From the NCBI RefSeq assembly GCF_000513895.2, contig NZ_CP165782.1, positions 3,563,501 through 3,627,500 on the forward strand: a stretch of 64,000 nucleotides of DNA. Reading direction: 5' to 3'. The notes beneath the pieces were generated by a model that did not search any database, had not been told where the DNA came from, and saw nothing but the letters and a program-made list of their open reading frames with translations. Both the position numbers and the translations under genes were made by a program. Shown here in pieces: positions 44,951 through 53,664 of this stretch. Source of the DNA: Ensifer sp. WSM1721 (lineage in GTDB: Bacteria > Pseudomonadota > Alphaproteobacteria > Rhizobiales > Rhizobiaceae). Numbering within the stretch: position 1 is the stretch's first letter; each line of letters starts with the position of its first letter.

Positions 44951-45357
44951 GCGGCGCGGAACAATCGCGCTTGAGAGGCGCCGCGCATCTTGAAGAAGAG
45001 AAAGTCGGCGACACCGACGATTCCGACGATGACCAAGCCGGCTCCGATCGGAGTGAGCCAAGGATAGGCGACCGCCAGGAGGGCCAGACTCGCCGCCTGC
45101 CAGAGAATGTCGCCAGCGATGCTGATCCTCGCCGCGAGAGCATTCGGCCCGTTCTTTCTGGCGGAGGCAAGGTGGAACGCGCCCCAGAGCAAGAGCCCCG
45201 TGCCGAGCGCCGTCATGACGGCGGAGGGAACTGCGGTGCTGACGAGTCTAGCGAGCGGATACGCGTCGACGATCAGAACGGTGCCGGCGATCAGCGAGGA
45301 AATGCCGTCGGCAATGAACGTCTTGTTGAGAAGCGAGCGGCTGGAAAGGTCGAACAT
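44947..45357 (-). CDS. Small membrane protein of unknown function
   Basis: A 136-residue protein with four predicted helices: FIADGISSLIAGTVLIVDAY, AVMTALGTGLLLWGAFHLA, ISIAGDILWQAASLALLAVA and IGAGLVIVGIVGVADFLFF. I do not recognise the family. It starts at 45357 after GGAGACAGAC. It is divergent from the XRE regulator at 45486 with a perfect palindrome between them, so it is probably that regulator's target. Its TAG stop comes from a repeat element. Confidence 0.75.
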   Translation of the reverse strand: MFDLSSRSLLNKTFIADGISSLIAGTVLIVDAYPLARLVSTAVPSAVMTALGTGLLLWGAFHLASARKNGPNALAARISIAGDILWQAASLALLAVAYPWLTPIGAGLVIVGIVGVADFLFFKMRGASQARLFRAA

Positions 45358-45414
45358 GTCTGTCTCCTTCGGTTGTCGATGGAGAGATGCTGACCTCTCG
45401 CGATCATCAAACCA

Positions 45415-45431
45415 ATTACCTCCGAGGTAAT
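45415..45431. promoter_or_regulatory. Perfect 17-bp palindrome between membrane-protein gene and XRE regulator
   Basis: ATTACCTC-C-GAGGTAAT lies 57 bases upstream of the membrane-protein start (minus strand) and 54 bases upstream of the regulator start. Position and symmetry suggest an operator for the XRE regulator on a shared control region. Confidence 0.7.
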
Positions 45432-45485
45432 GGATTTTGCGTGCCGGCCCGGCCAATCTGGGCAGGCAAACGGAGAACCGCATCA

Positions 45486-46265
45486 ATGGAATTCGGCAGC
45501 CACTTGAAGGAATGGCGCGGACATCGCCGCATGAGCCAGCTCGATCTTGCGACCGCGGCAGGCATTTCCGCACGCCATCTTTCTTTCCTCGAAACCGGCC
45601 GCTCCCGGCCGACCGAGGGCATGATCCTGCGGCTCGCCTCGGTCCTCGACATTCCCGCGCGCGACCAGGGCACGCTCTTCTCTGCCGCCGGCTACCGGCC
45701 GCGCATGACAACGCGCCCGGCCTCGGGCCTGGCGGCGATGCCACCGGCAGTCGCCGCTGCGATTCGGCTGATGCTCGACCGCCACGACCCCTATCCTGGC
45801 CTCGTCTTCGATCATCAATACACGGTGCTTCTGACCAATCCCGCCTTCGCCGCGCTCGTCGAGTCGACCGATGTTCCGTTCAGGCCCGGCGAGAACTTCC
45901 TCGACGGCTTCCTCGCTGCCCAGCCCGTCCGAACGCTGGTCCTCAACTGGGAGGCGGCAGCGGCCGATCTGGTACAGCGGGTCCGCATGGAGGCTTGGCT
46001 CCAGGGGCCGCGCAGCCCTTTGCAGCGGCGGCTCGATGGGCTCGTCCGCGATCCGGGTGTCGTCCGGGCGCTGGAAAACCACCCTCGGACCGACCGGCTG
46101 CCGGTCTTGCCGATCGAACTCAGGCTGGGCGAAACGGAGCTCCGCTTCATCACCACGCTTTCGACCTTCGGCTCGACACAGGATGCGCTGGTTGAAGGCG
46201 TGCTGATCGAATCCTTCTTTCCGGCTGACGAAGCCACCCGGCGCTTCTTCGAGCAGACGGCATAA
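45486..46265 (+). CDS. XRE-family regulator with MmyB-like ligand domain
   Basis: A 259-residue regulator. The helix-turn-helix spans about residues 5-60 ([26 protein letters not shown] without its first residues is the recognition region). The C-terminal part (about 95-250) matches the MmyB-type ligand-binding domain ([19 protein letters not shown], then [15 protein letters not shown]). Members often control nearby dehydrogenases or transporters in response to fatty-acid-like ligands. ATG 45486; the frame further upstream crosses the palindromic operator. Confidence 0.87.
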   Translation: MEFGSHLKEWRGHRRMSQLDLATAAGISARHLSFLETGRSRPTEGMILRLASVLDIPARDQGTLFSAAGYRPRMTTRPASGLAAMPPAVAAAIRLMLDRHDPYPGLVFDHQYTVLLTNPAFAALVESTDVPFRPGENFLDGFLAAQPVRTLVLNWEAAAADLVQRVRMEAWLQGPRSPLQRRLDGLVRDPGVVRALENHPRTDRLPVLPIELRLGETELRFITTLSTFGSTQDALVEGVLIESFFPADEATRRFFEQTA

Positions 46266-46344
46266 GGCGGCAACTCGCCAGAAAAACGGTAGAAAGGCGC
46301 CTCTTGCTACTGATATTCCCGCCGCGGTCGGTTACAAAGGGTCC

Positions 46345-47925
46345 ATGAATTCACTCTTCGATTCCGATTCTGCCTCCAATGTCGCCGAATATTCGGTGTC
46401 GGAGCTTTCCGGCTCGATCAGGCGTACGATCGAGCAGAACTTCGAGCATGTCCGGGTACGGGGCGAGATTTCCGGCTATCGCGGGCCACATTCCTCAGGC
46501 CATGCCTATTTTGCGCTGAAGGACGATCGTGCCCGCATCGAGGCGGTCATCTGGAAGAGCACGTTCCAGCGGCTGAGGTTCCGACCCGAGGAGGGTATGG
46601 AAGTCATCGCGACCGGCAAGGTCACGACCTTCCCGGGCTCGTCCAAGTATCAGATCGTCATCGAGTCGCTGGAGCCGGCGGGCGCCGGCGCGCTGATGGC
46701 GCTCATCGAGGAGCGCAAGCGGAAACTGGCGGCCGAGGGACTTTTCGATGTCGCCCGCAAGCGGCCGCTGCCTTTCATGCCGAAGGTCATCGGCGTCGTC
46801 ACCTCGCCGACGGGCGCGGTGATCCGCGACATCCTGCACCGGATCGCCGACCGCTTTCCGATCCATGTTATCGTCTGGCCGGTGCGCGTCCAGGGCGATG
46901 GCGCGTGCGAAGAGATCGTGGCGGCGATCCAGGGCTTCAACGCGCTGGAAGCCGGCGGCGCCATTCCGCGGCCGGACGTACTGATCGTCGCGCGCGGCGG
47001 CGGCAGCCTGGAGGACCTCTGGTGCTTCAACGACGAGGCCATCGTGCGCGCCGCCGCAGCCTCCACCATCCCCTTGATCTCGGCTGTCGGCCATGAGACG
47101 GACTGGACGTTGATCGACTACGCGGCCGACCAGCGGGCGCCGACGCCGACGGGCGCGGCCGAGATGGCGGTGCCGGTGAAGGCCGATCTCGAATCCCAGG
47201 TCGCGAACCTCGCGGCTCGGCTGAAAGGGGCCGCCACGCGGCAGATGGATAACCGGCGGCACGCGCTGCGCTCGCTTGCCCGGGCGCTTCCCTCGCTCGA
47301 TCAGTTGCTGGCGCTGCCACGGCGGCGTTTCGACGAGGCGGCCACCGGTCTCGGCCGTGGGCTCACGATGAACACGGCGAACAAGCGCCGGAGCTTCGAG
47401 CGCATCGCCACCCATCTCCGGCCGGATCTGATCAGGACTCGCATCAGCGACCGCCGGCGACATCTCCTGGAGGCGATGAACCGTGCCGAACGGTGCGTCG
47501 AGCGGCAGCTCGATCGGCGCCAGTCGCGTGTTGCGGCCGCCGACGCATCGCTTCGCGCCTTCCCTTCGCGCCTGGTGGGGCAGATTCACCGCGCAGACGA
47601 CCGTGTCGCCGGTCTGAGAGCGCGCGCCGATGCGGCTATGGCCGCTGAACTCCGCAGGCTGAAGGGAGCGCTCGCGGCACAGGACCGCGTCTTGCAGTCG
47701 CTCTCCTACCGCAATGTCCTGCAGCGAGGCTTCGCGCTGGTGCGCGATGCGGCGGGCGAGCCCGTGAAGCAGGCGGCCGCCGTGCAACCCGGAATGCCGC
47801 TTTCGCTCGAATTCGCAGATGGCCGCGTCGCGGCAACAGCGGGGGAGGGCGGTACACCGCAGCAACCAGCGAAGAAACGGCCGGCACGGACGGCGGAGCC
47901 GACGAAGCAGGGCAGCCTTTTCTGA
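46345..47925 (+). CDS. xseA: Exodeoxyribonuclease VII large subunit
   Basis: A 526-residue subunit of the single-strand exonuclease that degrades DNA to short oligonucleotides. The N-terminal OB domain ([21 protein letters not shown] at about 14-34, then [20 protein letters not shown]) is followed by the catalytic region ([53 protein letters not shown]). The long C-terminal helices end in a basic tail. The partner xseB is not in the window. A flavodoxin-like gene follows after 12 bases. Confidence 0.96.
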   Translation: MNSLFDSDSASNVAEYSVSELSGSIRRTIEQNFEHVRVRGEISGYRGPHSSGHAYFALKDDRARIEAVIWKSTFQRLRFRPEEGMEVIATGKVTTFPGSSKYQIVIESLEPAGAGALMALIEERKRKLAAEGLFDVARKRPLPFMPKVIGVVTSPTGAVIRDILHRIADRFPIHVIVWPVRVQGDGACEEIVAAIQGFNALEAGGAIPRPDVLIVARGGGSLEDLWCFNDEAIVRAAAASTIPLISAVGHETDWTLIDYAADQRAPTPTGAAEMAVPVKADLESQVANLAARLKGAATRQMDNRRHALRSLARALPSLDQLLALPRRRFDEAATGLGRGLTMNTANKRRSFERIATHLRPDLIRTRISDRRRHLLEAMNRAERCVERQLDRRQSRVAAADASLRAFPSRLVGQIHRADDRVAGLRARADAAMAAELRRLKGALAAQDRVLQSLSYRNVLQRGFALVRDAAGEPVKQAAAVQPGMPLSLEFADGRVAATAGEGGTPQQPAKKRPARTAEPTKQGSLF

Positions 47926-47937
47926 GAGGGGAGCATA

Positions 47938-48528
47938 ATGCGTATCCTCTTGGTGCTTGCCCATCCGCTCGAGGAAAGCTTCGCGGCAAGCGTCGCGCGC
48001 GTCGCCAAGGAAACGCTCGAAGGGCGCGGACACACGGTCGACATGCTCGATCTCTATCGCGAGGACTTCGATCCGCGCCTGAGCGAATCGGAACGCGGCA
48101 GCTATTTCTCCGAGCCCTACGACGACGCCGAAGTCTCCGGCTGGATCGCGCGGCTGAAGGCTGCCGACGGGCTCGTACTCGTCTTCCCGCAGTGGTGGTT
48201 CAATTTTCCGGCTATCCTCAAAGGCTTCTTCGATCGCGTCTTCGCCCCTGGTGTCGCCTTCGAGCATGATTCGGCGGGCGGGCGCATCATCCCGCGGCTT
48301 GGCAATATCAGGCTTTTCTGGGCATTGACGAGCACCGGCTCACCCTGGTGGGTGGTGCATCTCTATATGGGCAATCCGGTACGCCGGCTGCTCAAGCGTG
48401 GCATCGCGGCCTTTTGTGCAAAGGGTCTCGATTTCCGCATGCTCGCCCTGCACGACATGGACCGGGCGACCGAAGATAAACGAAAGCGCCATCTCGAACG
48501 GGTACGCGCCTTGGTGAGCCGGATTTAG
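47938..48528 (+). CDS. NAD(P)H-dependent flavin oxidoreductase (quinone reductase fold)
   Basis: A 196-residue flavodoxin-like protein of the KefF/MdaB/NQO1 family. The flavin site is seen in ILLVLAHPLEESFAASVA at the N-terminus and VFPQWWFNFPAILKGFFDRV near 80-100, followed by GVAFEHD and a STGSPWW loop. It probably reduces quinones or related electrophiles by two electrons. It lies 12 bases after xseA and is likely co-transcribed. It converges with a MarR gene. Confidence 0.9.
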   Translation: MRILLVLAHPLEESFAASVARVAKETLEGRGHTVDMLDLYREDFDPRLSESERGSYFSEPYDDAEVSGWIARLKAADGLVLVFPQWWFNFPAILKGFFDRVFAPGVAFEHDSAGGRIIPRLGNIRLFWALTSTGSPWWVVHLYMGNPVRRLLKRGIAAFCAKGLDFRMLALHDMDRATEDKRKRHLERVRALVSRI

Positions 48529-48531
48529 GGG

Positions 48532-48575
48532 CATGAGGAAAAGTGTGCGCGGGTTTTCGCCCGCAGACCGCGCTA
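48532..48575. repeat. Convergent-junction element, partial copy B
   Basis: ATGAGGAAAAGTGTGCGCGG, then GTTTTCGCCCGC and a final CCGCGCTA match the left half of the element at 44844 and 59392. It fills the gap between the convergent flavin-oxidoreductase and MarR genes. Confidence 0.6.
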
Positions 48576-48601
48576 TCGTCAAAAAGGTGTCATCTACTCG
48601 C

Positions 48602-49099
48602 TCATTCGAGCGTCGCTAGGAATTTTCTGAGCAGCGCGTCCAAGGCTTCCCGATCCCCGGGCGCAAGGCCCGCGACCAGACGCTGCTGGTTGGCAACATG
48701 GGCGGTCGCCGCGGCGTCGATGCGTTTCAAGCCTTCGGGCGTCAGCGCGATGATCACGCCGCGTCGGTCTTCGGGATTGTTGAGCCGCTCAACGAGGCCC
48801 GCCTTTTCGAGCTGGTCGATACGGTTTGTCATGGTACCCGAGGTGACCATGGTTGCGGCGAGCAAGTCGCCGGGCGAAAGCTGAAAGGGCGGGCCGGAGC
48901 GGCGGAGCGTCGCCAGCACATCGAAGCTTGCCGATGTGAGGCCGTGCTCGGCGAAGACCTTTTCCTGCTCCCGGGAGACATGGGCTCTCAGCCGCGCCAG
49001 ACGCCCGAGAAGTCCCATCGCCGAAACGTCAAGTTCCGGCCGCTCCCGGCGCCATTGTGCCAGAATCTTGTCTACGTGGTCTTTGTCGATCTCTTCCAT
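48602..49099 (-). CDS. MarR-family regulator
   Basis: A 165-residue winged-helix regulator. The DNA-binding region is LTSASFDVLATLRRSGPPFQ..LSPGDLLAATMVTSGTMTNR (recognition helix at the end), followed by a wing LNNPEDRRGVIIALTPEG. It is divergent from the EamA transporter. Two copies of TATCTTGA-type inverted repeats lie between them, consistent with repression of the transporter and of itself. Confidence 0.9.
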   Translation of the reverse strand: MEEIDKDHVDKILAQWRRERPELDVSAMGLLGRLARLRAHVSREQEKVFAEHGLTSASFDVLATLRRSGPPFQLSPGDLLAATMVTSGTMTNRIDQLEKAGLVERLNNPEDRRGVIIALTPEGLKRIDAAATAHVANQQRLVAGLAPGDREALDALLRKFLATLE

Positions 49100-49162
49100 G
49101 TCCAGCCATCCCCCGGCAGGCGGACCTGATCCGCGCCTTTTCTGTCGCCTCTAATGCCACGA

Positions 49163-49180
49163 TATCTTGACGTCAAGATA
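49163..49180. promoter_or_regulatory. MarR operator 1
   Basis: TATCTTGA-CG-TCAAGATA is a perfect 18-bp palindrome. It contains the likely -35 (TTGACG, 49167-49172) of the EamA gene, whose -10 would be TAGGAT at 49189-49194 after a 16-base spacer. Confidence 0.82.
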
Positions 49181-49199
49181 AATTGCGCTAGGATGCAGT

Positions 49200-49217
49200 T
49201 ATCTTGACATAGAGATT
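49200..49217. promoter_or_regulatory. MarR operator 2 (imperfect)
   Basis: TATCTTGA-CA-TAGAGATT repeats the left arm of operator 1 exactly, with a degenerate right arm. It covers the predicted transcription start of the EamA gene. Confidence 0.6.
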
Positions 49218-49232
49218 CTTGAGTTAAAGAAA

Positions 49233-50108
49233 ATGCAGACACAAAGGTTCGATATCGTCCTCACGGCCATAGCGCCAGCGATCTGGGGTAGCACCTATCT
49301 CGTCACGACGGAATTTCTACCGCCCGGCTATCCGCTGACTGTGGCGATGCTGAGGGCGCTGCCTGCTGGCCTGCTGCTGCTTGTCGTCGTCCGGCAGATA
49401 CCGAAGGGCATCTGGTGGCTGCGCAGCTTTGTGCTCGGTGCGCTCAACTTCTCCTTCTTCTGGGCGATGCTGTTCGTGTCCGCCTATCGCTTGCCCGGCG
49501 GTGTCGCTGCGACCGTCGGTGCCGTTCAGCCGCTGATCGTGATCATGCTCTCGCGGATCATCCTCGGCTCTCCGATCAGAGCCTTGAGCATTGTCGCCGG
49601 CATTGCCGGCATGGCAGGCGTGGCGCTGTTGGTGCTGACACCGAAGGCATCGCTAGACCCGGTGGGGGTTGCCGCGGGTCTGGCGGGCGCCGTCTCCATG
49701 GCCTTCGGCACAGTGCTCAGCCGTTATTGGGCGCCGCCGGTCTCCGCGCTCACTTTCACCGCCTGGCAACTCACGGCCGGCGGTCTGCTGCTGGTGCCGG
49801 TCGCGCTGCTGCTGGAGCCGTCTTTGCCGCCGCTCACCGCCGCGAATGTGATGGGTTTTGGATATCTTGGGCTGATCGGCGCCGCCTTCACCTACGTTCT
49901 CTGGCTACGCGGGCTTTCACGCCTGGAGCCGTCGCAGGTCTCGCCACTCGGCTTTCTGAGCCCCGTCACGGCGATCCTGCTCGGCTGGGGCGTGCTCGAT
50001 CAGCAGTTGACAGCGGTGCAACTGCTCGGGATCGCGGTGGTCTTCGCAAGCGTCTGGATGAGCCAGCAGGCTCAGGTGGCGCGTCGAGCGGCACCCGCTC
50101 ACGCGTAG
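49233..50108 (+). CDS. EamA-family (DMT) transporter
   Basis: A 291-residue membrane protein with ten predicted helices in two EamA repeats (first: IAPAIWGSTYLVTTEFLPPG; second: LSRYWAPPVSALTFTAWQLT). It resembles YedA/RhaT-like metabolite or drug exporters. The C-terminus is cytoplasmic and short. The ATG at 49233 follows GAGTTAAAGAAA, a weak ribosome binding site. Control by the divergent MarR is indicated by the operators at 49163 and 49200. Confidence 0.9.
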   Translation: MQTQRFDIVLTAIAPAIWGSTYLVTTEFLPPGYPLTVAMLRALPAGLLLLVVVRQIPKGIWWLRSFVLGALNFSFFWAMLFVSAYRLPGGVAATVGAVQPLIVIMLSRIILGSPIRALSIVAGIAGMAGVALLVLTPKASLDPVGVAAGLAGAVSMAFGTVLSRYWAPPVSALTFTAWQLTAGGLLLVPVALLLEPSLPPLTAANVMGFGYLGLIGAAFTYVLWLRGLSRLEPSQVSPLGFLSPVTAILLGWGVLDQQLTAVQLLGIAVVFASVWMSQQAQVARRAAPAHA

Positions 50109-50163
50109 TCGCCGGCATGGATTGCCGCGGCAGAACCTGCCGCGGCAAGAGCCGGGCATCCAA

Positions 50164-51420
50164 TCAGGCCCATTCACCCTTGCGCATCACCGGCACGCGG
50201 CTGCCGTCGGGGCGCAGCCCGTCGATATCGACCTCGCCGGAGCCGATCATCCAGTCGATGTGGATCAGGCTGGAATTGCCGCCCTGCGCGCGGATCTGCT
50301 CCTGGCTGAGGCTGGCGCCGTTCAGGAAGCACTCCGAATAGCACTGGCCAAGCGCGATGTGGCTGGAGGCGTTCTCGTCGAAGAGTGTGTTGTAGAAGAG
50401 GATGCCGCTTGCCGAGATCGGTGAAGAATGCGGCACCAGCGCCACTTCGCCGAGCCGCCGAGCGCCCTCGTCGGTATCGAGCACCTTTTTCAGCACCTCT
50501 TCGCCACGCGAGGCCCTGGCCTCGACGATGCGGCCGCTTTCGAAGCGCACCTGGATATTGTCGATCAGCGTGCCCTGGTGCGAGAGCGGTTTGGTGCTCG
50601 ACACATGGCCTTCGACCCGCAGCGCGTGCGGCGTGGTGAAGACCTCTTCGGTCGGGATATTCGGGTTGCAGGTGATGCCGTTCTTCGCGACCGAGGCGCC
50701 GCCGTGCCATTCATGGCCGTCCGCCAGCCCAACCGTGAGGTCCGTGCCCGGCCCGGTGAAATGCAGCGCGGCGAAGCGTTCCTCGTTGAGCCAGCCCGAG
50801 CGCCGATGCAGATTGGCATTGTGCTCCTTCCAGGCGGCGATCGGGTCGTCGACGTCGACGCGCGAGGCGGCGAAGATGGCGTTCGCCAGTTTCTCGACGG
50901 CGACCGCTTCCGGATCGTCGGGGAACATCTGCTTCGCCCAGGACGGGTTCGGATAGGAGACGATGTTCCAGTTGATGTCGAAGTTGGTGATCTTTTCGAG
51001 CGCCGGCTTGTAGGCGATGGAATTTGCCTTGTTGGCACGGGCGACCTTCGCCGGATCCTGGGCCGAGAGCAGCATCGGGTTGTCGCCGGCGATCGCAAGG
51101 CGCGCGGCCCCGCCCGTATAGGCCTTGGCCATGCCCTCGTAGAGCCAGTCGCTGGCGCGGTCGAAGCTTTCGTCCGGAGCATGGGCGTAGCGGGCGAGCG
51201 TTGCCTCCTCGTCGGCATAGAAGGTCGTCACCAGTCCGGCGCCCGCCATATAGGCATGCTTGGTGATGAGGCGCACGAGCGGCAGCGCCGCAATCGGCGC
51301 GGTCATCACCAGGTCCTGACCCTTCTGCAATTGCAGGCCGACCTTGACGGCGACCTCGGCAAGCTTTTCGAGCTTCACCGGGTCGACCGGGTTCTTTGCG
51401 GATTGGAGGGGGGCGTTCAT
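50164..51420 (-). CDS. M29-family aminopeptidase
   Basis: A 418-residue metallo-aminopeptidase of the AmpS/PepS/thermophilic aminopeptidase T family. Metal ligands are in NIPTEEVFTTPHALRVEGHV (Glu, His), LGEVALVPHSSPIS (Glu, His) and SSLIHIDWMIGS (His, Asp). The N-terminal domain is LEKLAEVAVKVGLQLQKGQD. It removes N-terminal residues from peptides in the cytoplasm. The length is normal. It is monocistronic. Confidence 0.94.
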   Translation of the reverse strand: MNAPLQSAKNPVDPVKLEKLAEVAVKVGLQLQKGQDLVMTAPIAALPLVRLITKHAYMAGAGLVTTFYADEEATLARYAHAPDESFDRASDWLYEGMAKAYTGGAARLAIAGDNPMLLSAQDPAKVARANKANSIAYKPALEKITNFDINWNIVSYPNPSWAKQMFPDDPEAVAVEKLANAIFAASRVDVDDPIAAWKEHNANLHRRSGWLNEERFAALHFTGPGTDLTVGLADGHEWHGGASVAKNGITCNPNIPTEEVFTTPHALRVEGHVSSTKPLSHQGTLIDNIQVRFESGRIVEARASRGEEVLKKVLDTDEGARRLGEVALVPHSSPISASGILFYNTLFDENASSHIALGQCYSECFLNGASLSQEQIRAQGGNSSLIHIDWMIGSGEVDIDGLRPDGSRVPVMRKGEWA

Positions 51421-51488
51421 GACAGCTCCTGCTCTTCTTCTTGCGGATAGGCGGTTTTAGCCCGGTTCCGCGGAAAACAGAAGGCTCT

Positions 51489-52175
51489 TCAAGCCGTCAC
51501 CCTTTCCATCTTAAGCAGCGCCGCATCGTGCTTCTTGAGGAACGCCATCAGCCGCTGCGGGTAGTCCTCGGTGACCGCGGCTCTCACGCTCGGCCTTTCG
51601 GCAAGCGCCTTGCGCCAGGCAGCGACACGGGGGGTGCCGGCGAATATGCCGCTGTCCGAGATCGTGTCGAACACGTCGAAATAGCGGAAGATCGGGGCGA
51701 AGACGGCGTCGACCAGGCTGAAGCCGGAACCCGCGAAAAATGGGCCGCCGCCGAGTTCTGCCTCGACTGTCCCGAACTTCGCCTCGAGCACTTTGCGCTT
51801 GCCTTCGAGTATTTCCGGATCCTGCGTCGTTTCGTAGACCCAAAGGTCGGAAAGAATGGAGGAGCCGAATTCCATCCAGCCGCGATGGCGCGCCCGGGTC
51901 AGCGGATCGGCCGGGTGCAGCTTCGGTCCCGATTGCGTTTCCTCGAGATATTCACAGATGACGCTGCTTTCAAAGAGGATGGCTTCGCCCTCGTCTTGCG
52001 GAATACGCAAGAGCGGCACCTTGCCTAGCGGCGAGATCTTCAGGAACCAGTCGGGTTTGTCGGCGAGGTCGATATAGACACGTTCGAAAGCCACGCCCTT
52101 TTCATGAAGCTCGATCGCGGCGCGCTGGACGTAAGGGCAGAGATGGTGGCTGATCAGGGTCAGTGGCGCGGTCAT
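51489..52175 (-). CDS. Glutathione S-transferase family protein
   Basis: A 228-residue protein. The N-terminal thioredoxin-like domain has LISHHLCPYVQRAAIELHEK with a CPYV active-site-like motif (residues 13-16), cis-Pro in GKVPLLRI, and glutathione-binding LFESSVICEYLEE. The C-terminal helical domain is FFAGSGFSLVDAVFAPIFRY. The Cys at the active site suggests an omega/lambda-like or GSH-lyase role. It is divergent from a MarR gene, with paired operators between them. Confidence 0.9.
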   Translation of the reverse strand: MTAPLTLISHHLCPYVQRAAIELHEKGVAFERVYIDLADKPDWFLKISPLGKVPLLRIPQDEGEAILFESSVICEYLEETQSGPKLHPADPLTRARHRGWMEFGSSILSDLWVYETTQDPEILEGKRKVLEAKFGTVEAELGGGPFFAGSGFSLVDAVFAPIFRYFDVFDTISDSGIFAGTPRVAAWRKALAERPSVRAAVTEDYPQRLMAFLKKHDAALLKMERVTA

Positions 52176-52198
52176 TGGGTATCTCCGTTGTTCAATGT

Positions 52199-52214
52199 AG
52201 ATGCAATTGCATAT
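52199..52214. promoter_or_regulatory. MarR operator on the gst side
   Basis: AGATGCAATTGCATAT with the perfect core ATGCAATTGCAT (52201-52212). It overlaps the predicted gst -10 (TATATG on the minus strand, 52210-52215), whose -35 TTGACG is at 52233-52238 with 17-base spacing. Confidence 0.75.
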
Positions 52215-52240
52215 ATATTGACTTGCCAAATCCGTCAAGA

Positions 52241-52258
52241 TAGATGTAATTGCATCTA
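52241..52258. promoter_or_regulatory. MarR operator on the marR side
   Basis: TAGATGTAATTGCATCTA is palindromic except for one pair and repeats the centre of the gst-side site. It covers the likely -10 (TAGATG) of the marR gene and ends on the A of its start codon. The -35 TTGACT lies at 52218-52223. Confidence 0.8.
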
Positions 52259-52710
52259 TGAGTGAACAAATGACGAAAGACATCGAGCCGACGGCGGCCG
52301 TGACGCGAGCATGGATTGGCTTGATGCGGGCACAGCAACGCACGCTTGCGGCCATCGAGAAGGATTTCAAGGCCGCGGGCCTGCCGCCGCTTATCTGGTA
52401 CGACGTGCTCTGGGAACTGGTGAAGGCCGAGGACGGCCGGTTGCGCCCCTTCGAGATCGAGGCGCGAACGCTGCTTGCGCAATATAATCTATCGCGTTTG
52501 ATCGATCGGCTGGAAAAGGAGGACCTCGTGCGTCGCGAGGCATTCGACGAGGACGCTCGCGGCTGTTGGGTGGTTGTCACCGAGGCTGGCCGCGCGATGC
52601 GGGAGCGCATGTGGGAGACTTACGCGCCGTCGATCGCGCGCCATGTCGGCGCAAAGCTCAGCGAGGCGGAGGCAAGCGAGCTTGCGGCGCTGCTTTCGCG
52701 GCTCGCCTGA
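52258..52710 (+). CDS. MarR-family regulator
   Basis: A 150-residue regulator with winged helix: LIWYDVLWELVKAEDGRLRP, EARTLLAQYNLSRLIDRLEK (recognition helix) and the wing REAFDEDARGCWVVVTEAG. The leader is essentially absent because the operator touches the ATG. The arrangement with the divergent gst gene suggests a sensor for electrophiles or phenolics that induces detoxification. Confidence 0.91.
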   Translation: MSEQMTKDIEPTAAVTRAWIGLMRAQQRTLAAIEKDFKAAGLPPLIWYDVLWELVKAEDGRLRPFEIEARTLLAQYNLSRLIDRLEKEDLVRREAFDEDARGCWVVVTEAGRAMRERMWETYAPSIARHVGAKLSEAEASELAALLSRLA

Positions 52711-52732
52711 CGCGTCTTCTCGGATAGGGAAC

Positions 52733-53206
52733 TCAGGCGATCAGAGGAGCGGCGATCGCCTTCAGCGCGGCTTGCGCGTCCTTGGGTGCCAGCCGTACCT
52801 GCAGGCCCCGTTGCCCGCCATTGATGTAGACCAGCGGTTCGTCGAGCGCTGCCTCTTCGATTGCAGTCGGAACGCGCTTCCTCTGGCCGAAGGCGCTGAT
52901 GCCGCCGACGTGATAGCCGGTCAGCCGCTCGGCATCGCCCGGCTTCATCATGCTCGCCGACTTGCCACCGAAGGCGGCGGCGAGTTTTTTCATGCTCACT
53001 TCCCGGTCGGAAGGCACGATGCAGCAGACGGGCTTGCCGTCCACCTCTGCCATCAGCGTCTTCAAGACGCGGGACGGGTCTTCGCCGAGCGCCTCCGCCG
53101 CCTGCAGGCCGACCCGCTCGGCACCGGGATCGTAATCGTAGCTGTGGACGGTGAAGGTTACGCCGGCCTTTGCGAGCGCCTGCGTCGCCCGGGTCGTCTT
53201 GGACAT
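52733..53206 (-). CDS. ybaK: Cys-tRNA(Pro) deacylase YbaK
   Basis: A 157-residue trans-editing enzyme that hydrolyses Cys mischarged on tRNA-Pro. The family start TRATQALAKAGVTFTVHSYD, then RVLKTLMAEVDGKPVCCIVP and VGGISAFGQRKRVPT, are diagnostic. The catalytic Lys is in VLKTL. The ATG at 53206 follows GAGGGGAAGTC; the longer frame runs through the ArsC-like gene. The upstream ArsC-like gene ends 12 bases away on the same strand. Confidence 0.93.
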   Translation of the reverse strand: MSKTTRATQALAKAGVTFTVHSYDYDPGAERVGLQAAEALGEDPSRVLKTLMAEVDGKPVCCIVPSDREVSMKKLAAAFGGKSASMMKPGDAERLTGYHVGGISAFGQRKRVPTAIEEAALDEPLVYINGGQRGLQVRLAPKDAQAALKAIAAPLIA

Positions 53207-53217
53207 GACTTCCCCTC

Positions 53218-53577
53218 TTACGCGCCCTTTGCGCCGAACTCGGCTTCGTAGAGCTCCGGCTTGAAACCGGCGACCAACTTGCCCTCCCTCTCCAGCACCG
53301 GGCGCTTGATCATCGACGGCTGCTTGAGCATCAGCGCTATCGCTTTCTCCTCGGTGAGATCCCGCTTCTCGGCCTCGGCCAGGTTGCGGAAGGTCATGCC
53401 GGAGCGATTGAGCAGCGTTTCCCAGCCGAGTTCGGCGCACCAGCGCTCCAGACGCGCGCGGTCGATGCCTTCAGCCTTGTAATCATGAAAATTATAGGCG
53501 GCGCCACGGCTGTCGAGCCAGCCGCGCGCCTTCTTCATCGTGTCGCAGTTCTTGATGCCGTATATCGTGACCGTCAT
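53218..53577 (-). CDS. ArsC/Spx-family reductase (YffB-like)
   Basis: A 119-residue thioredoxin-fold protein. The N-terminal TIYGIKNCDTMKKARGWLDS carries a single active Cys followed by DT, as in YffB rather than arsenate reductase (CGTS). RSGMTFRNL and MIKRPVLEREGKLVAGF complete the fold. YffB-like proteins are glutathione-dependent thiol reductases of unknown role. It is co-directional with ybaK 11 bases downstream, so likely an operon. Confidence 0.9.
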   Translation of the reverse strand: MTVTIYGIKNCDTMKKARGWLDSRGAAYNFHDYKAEGIDRARLERWCAELGWETLLNRSGMTFRNLAEAEKRDLTEEKAIALMLKQPSMIKRPVLEREGKLVAGFKPELYEAEFGAKGA

Positions 53578-53664
53578 GCCGAATCGTCTTCCCGTCAGCT
53601 CGCGAAAATGCGGAGGCAGACATAGCCGGACGCCGTTCCCGAGAAAAGCCCGGTAGGCGGATCC

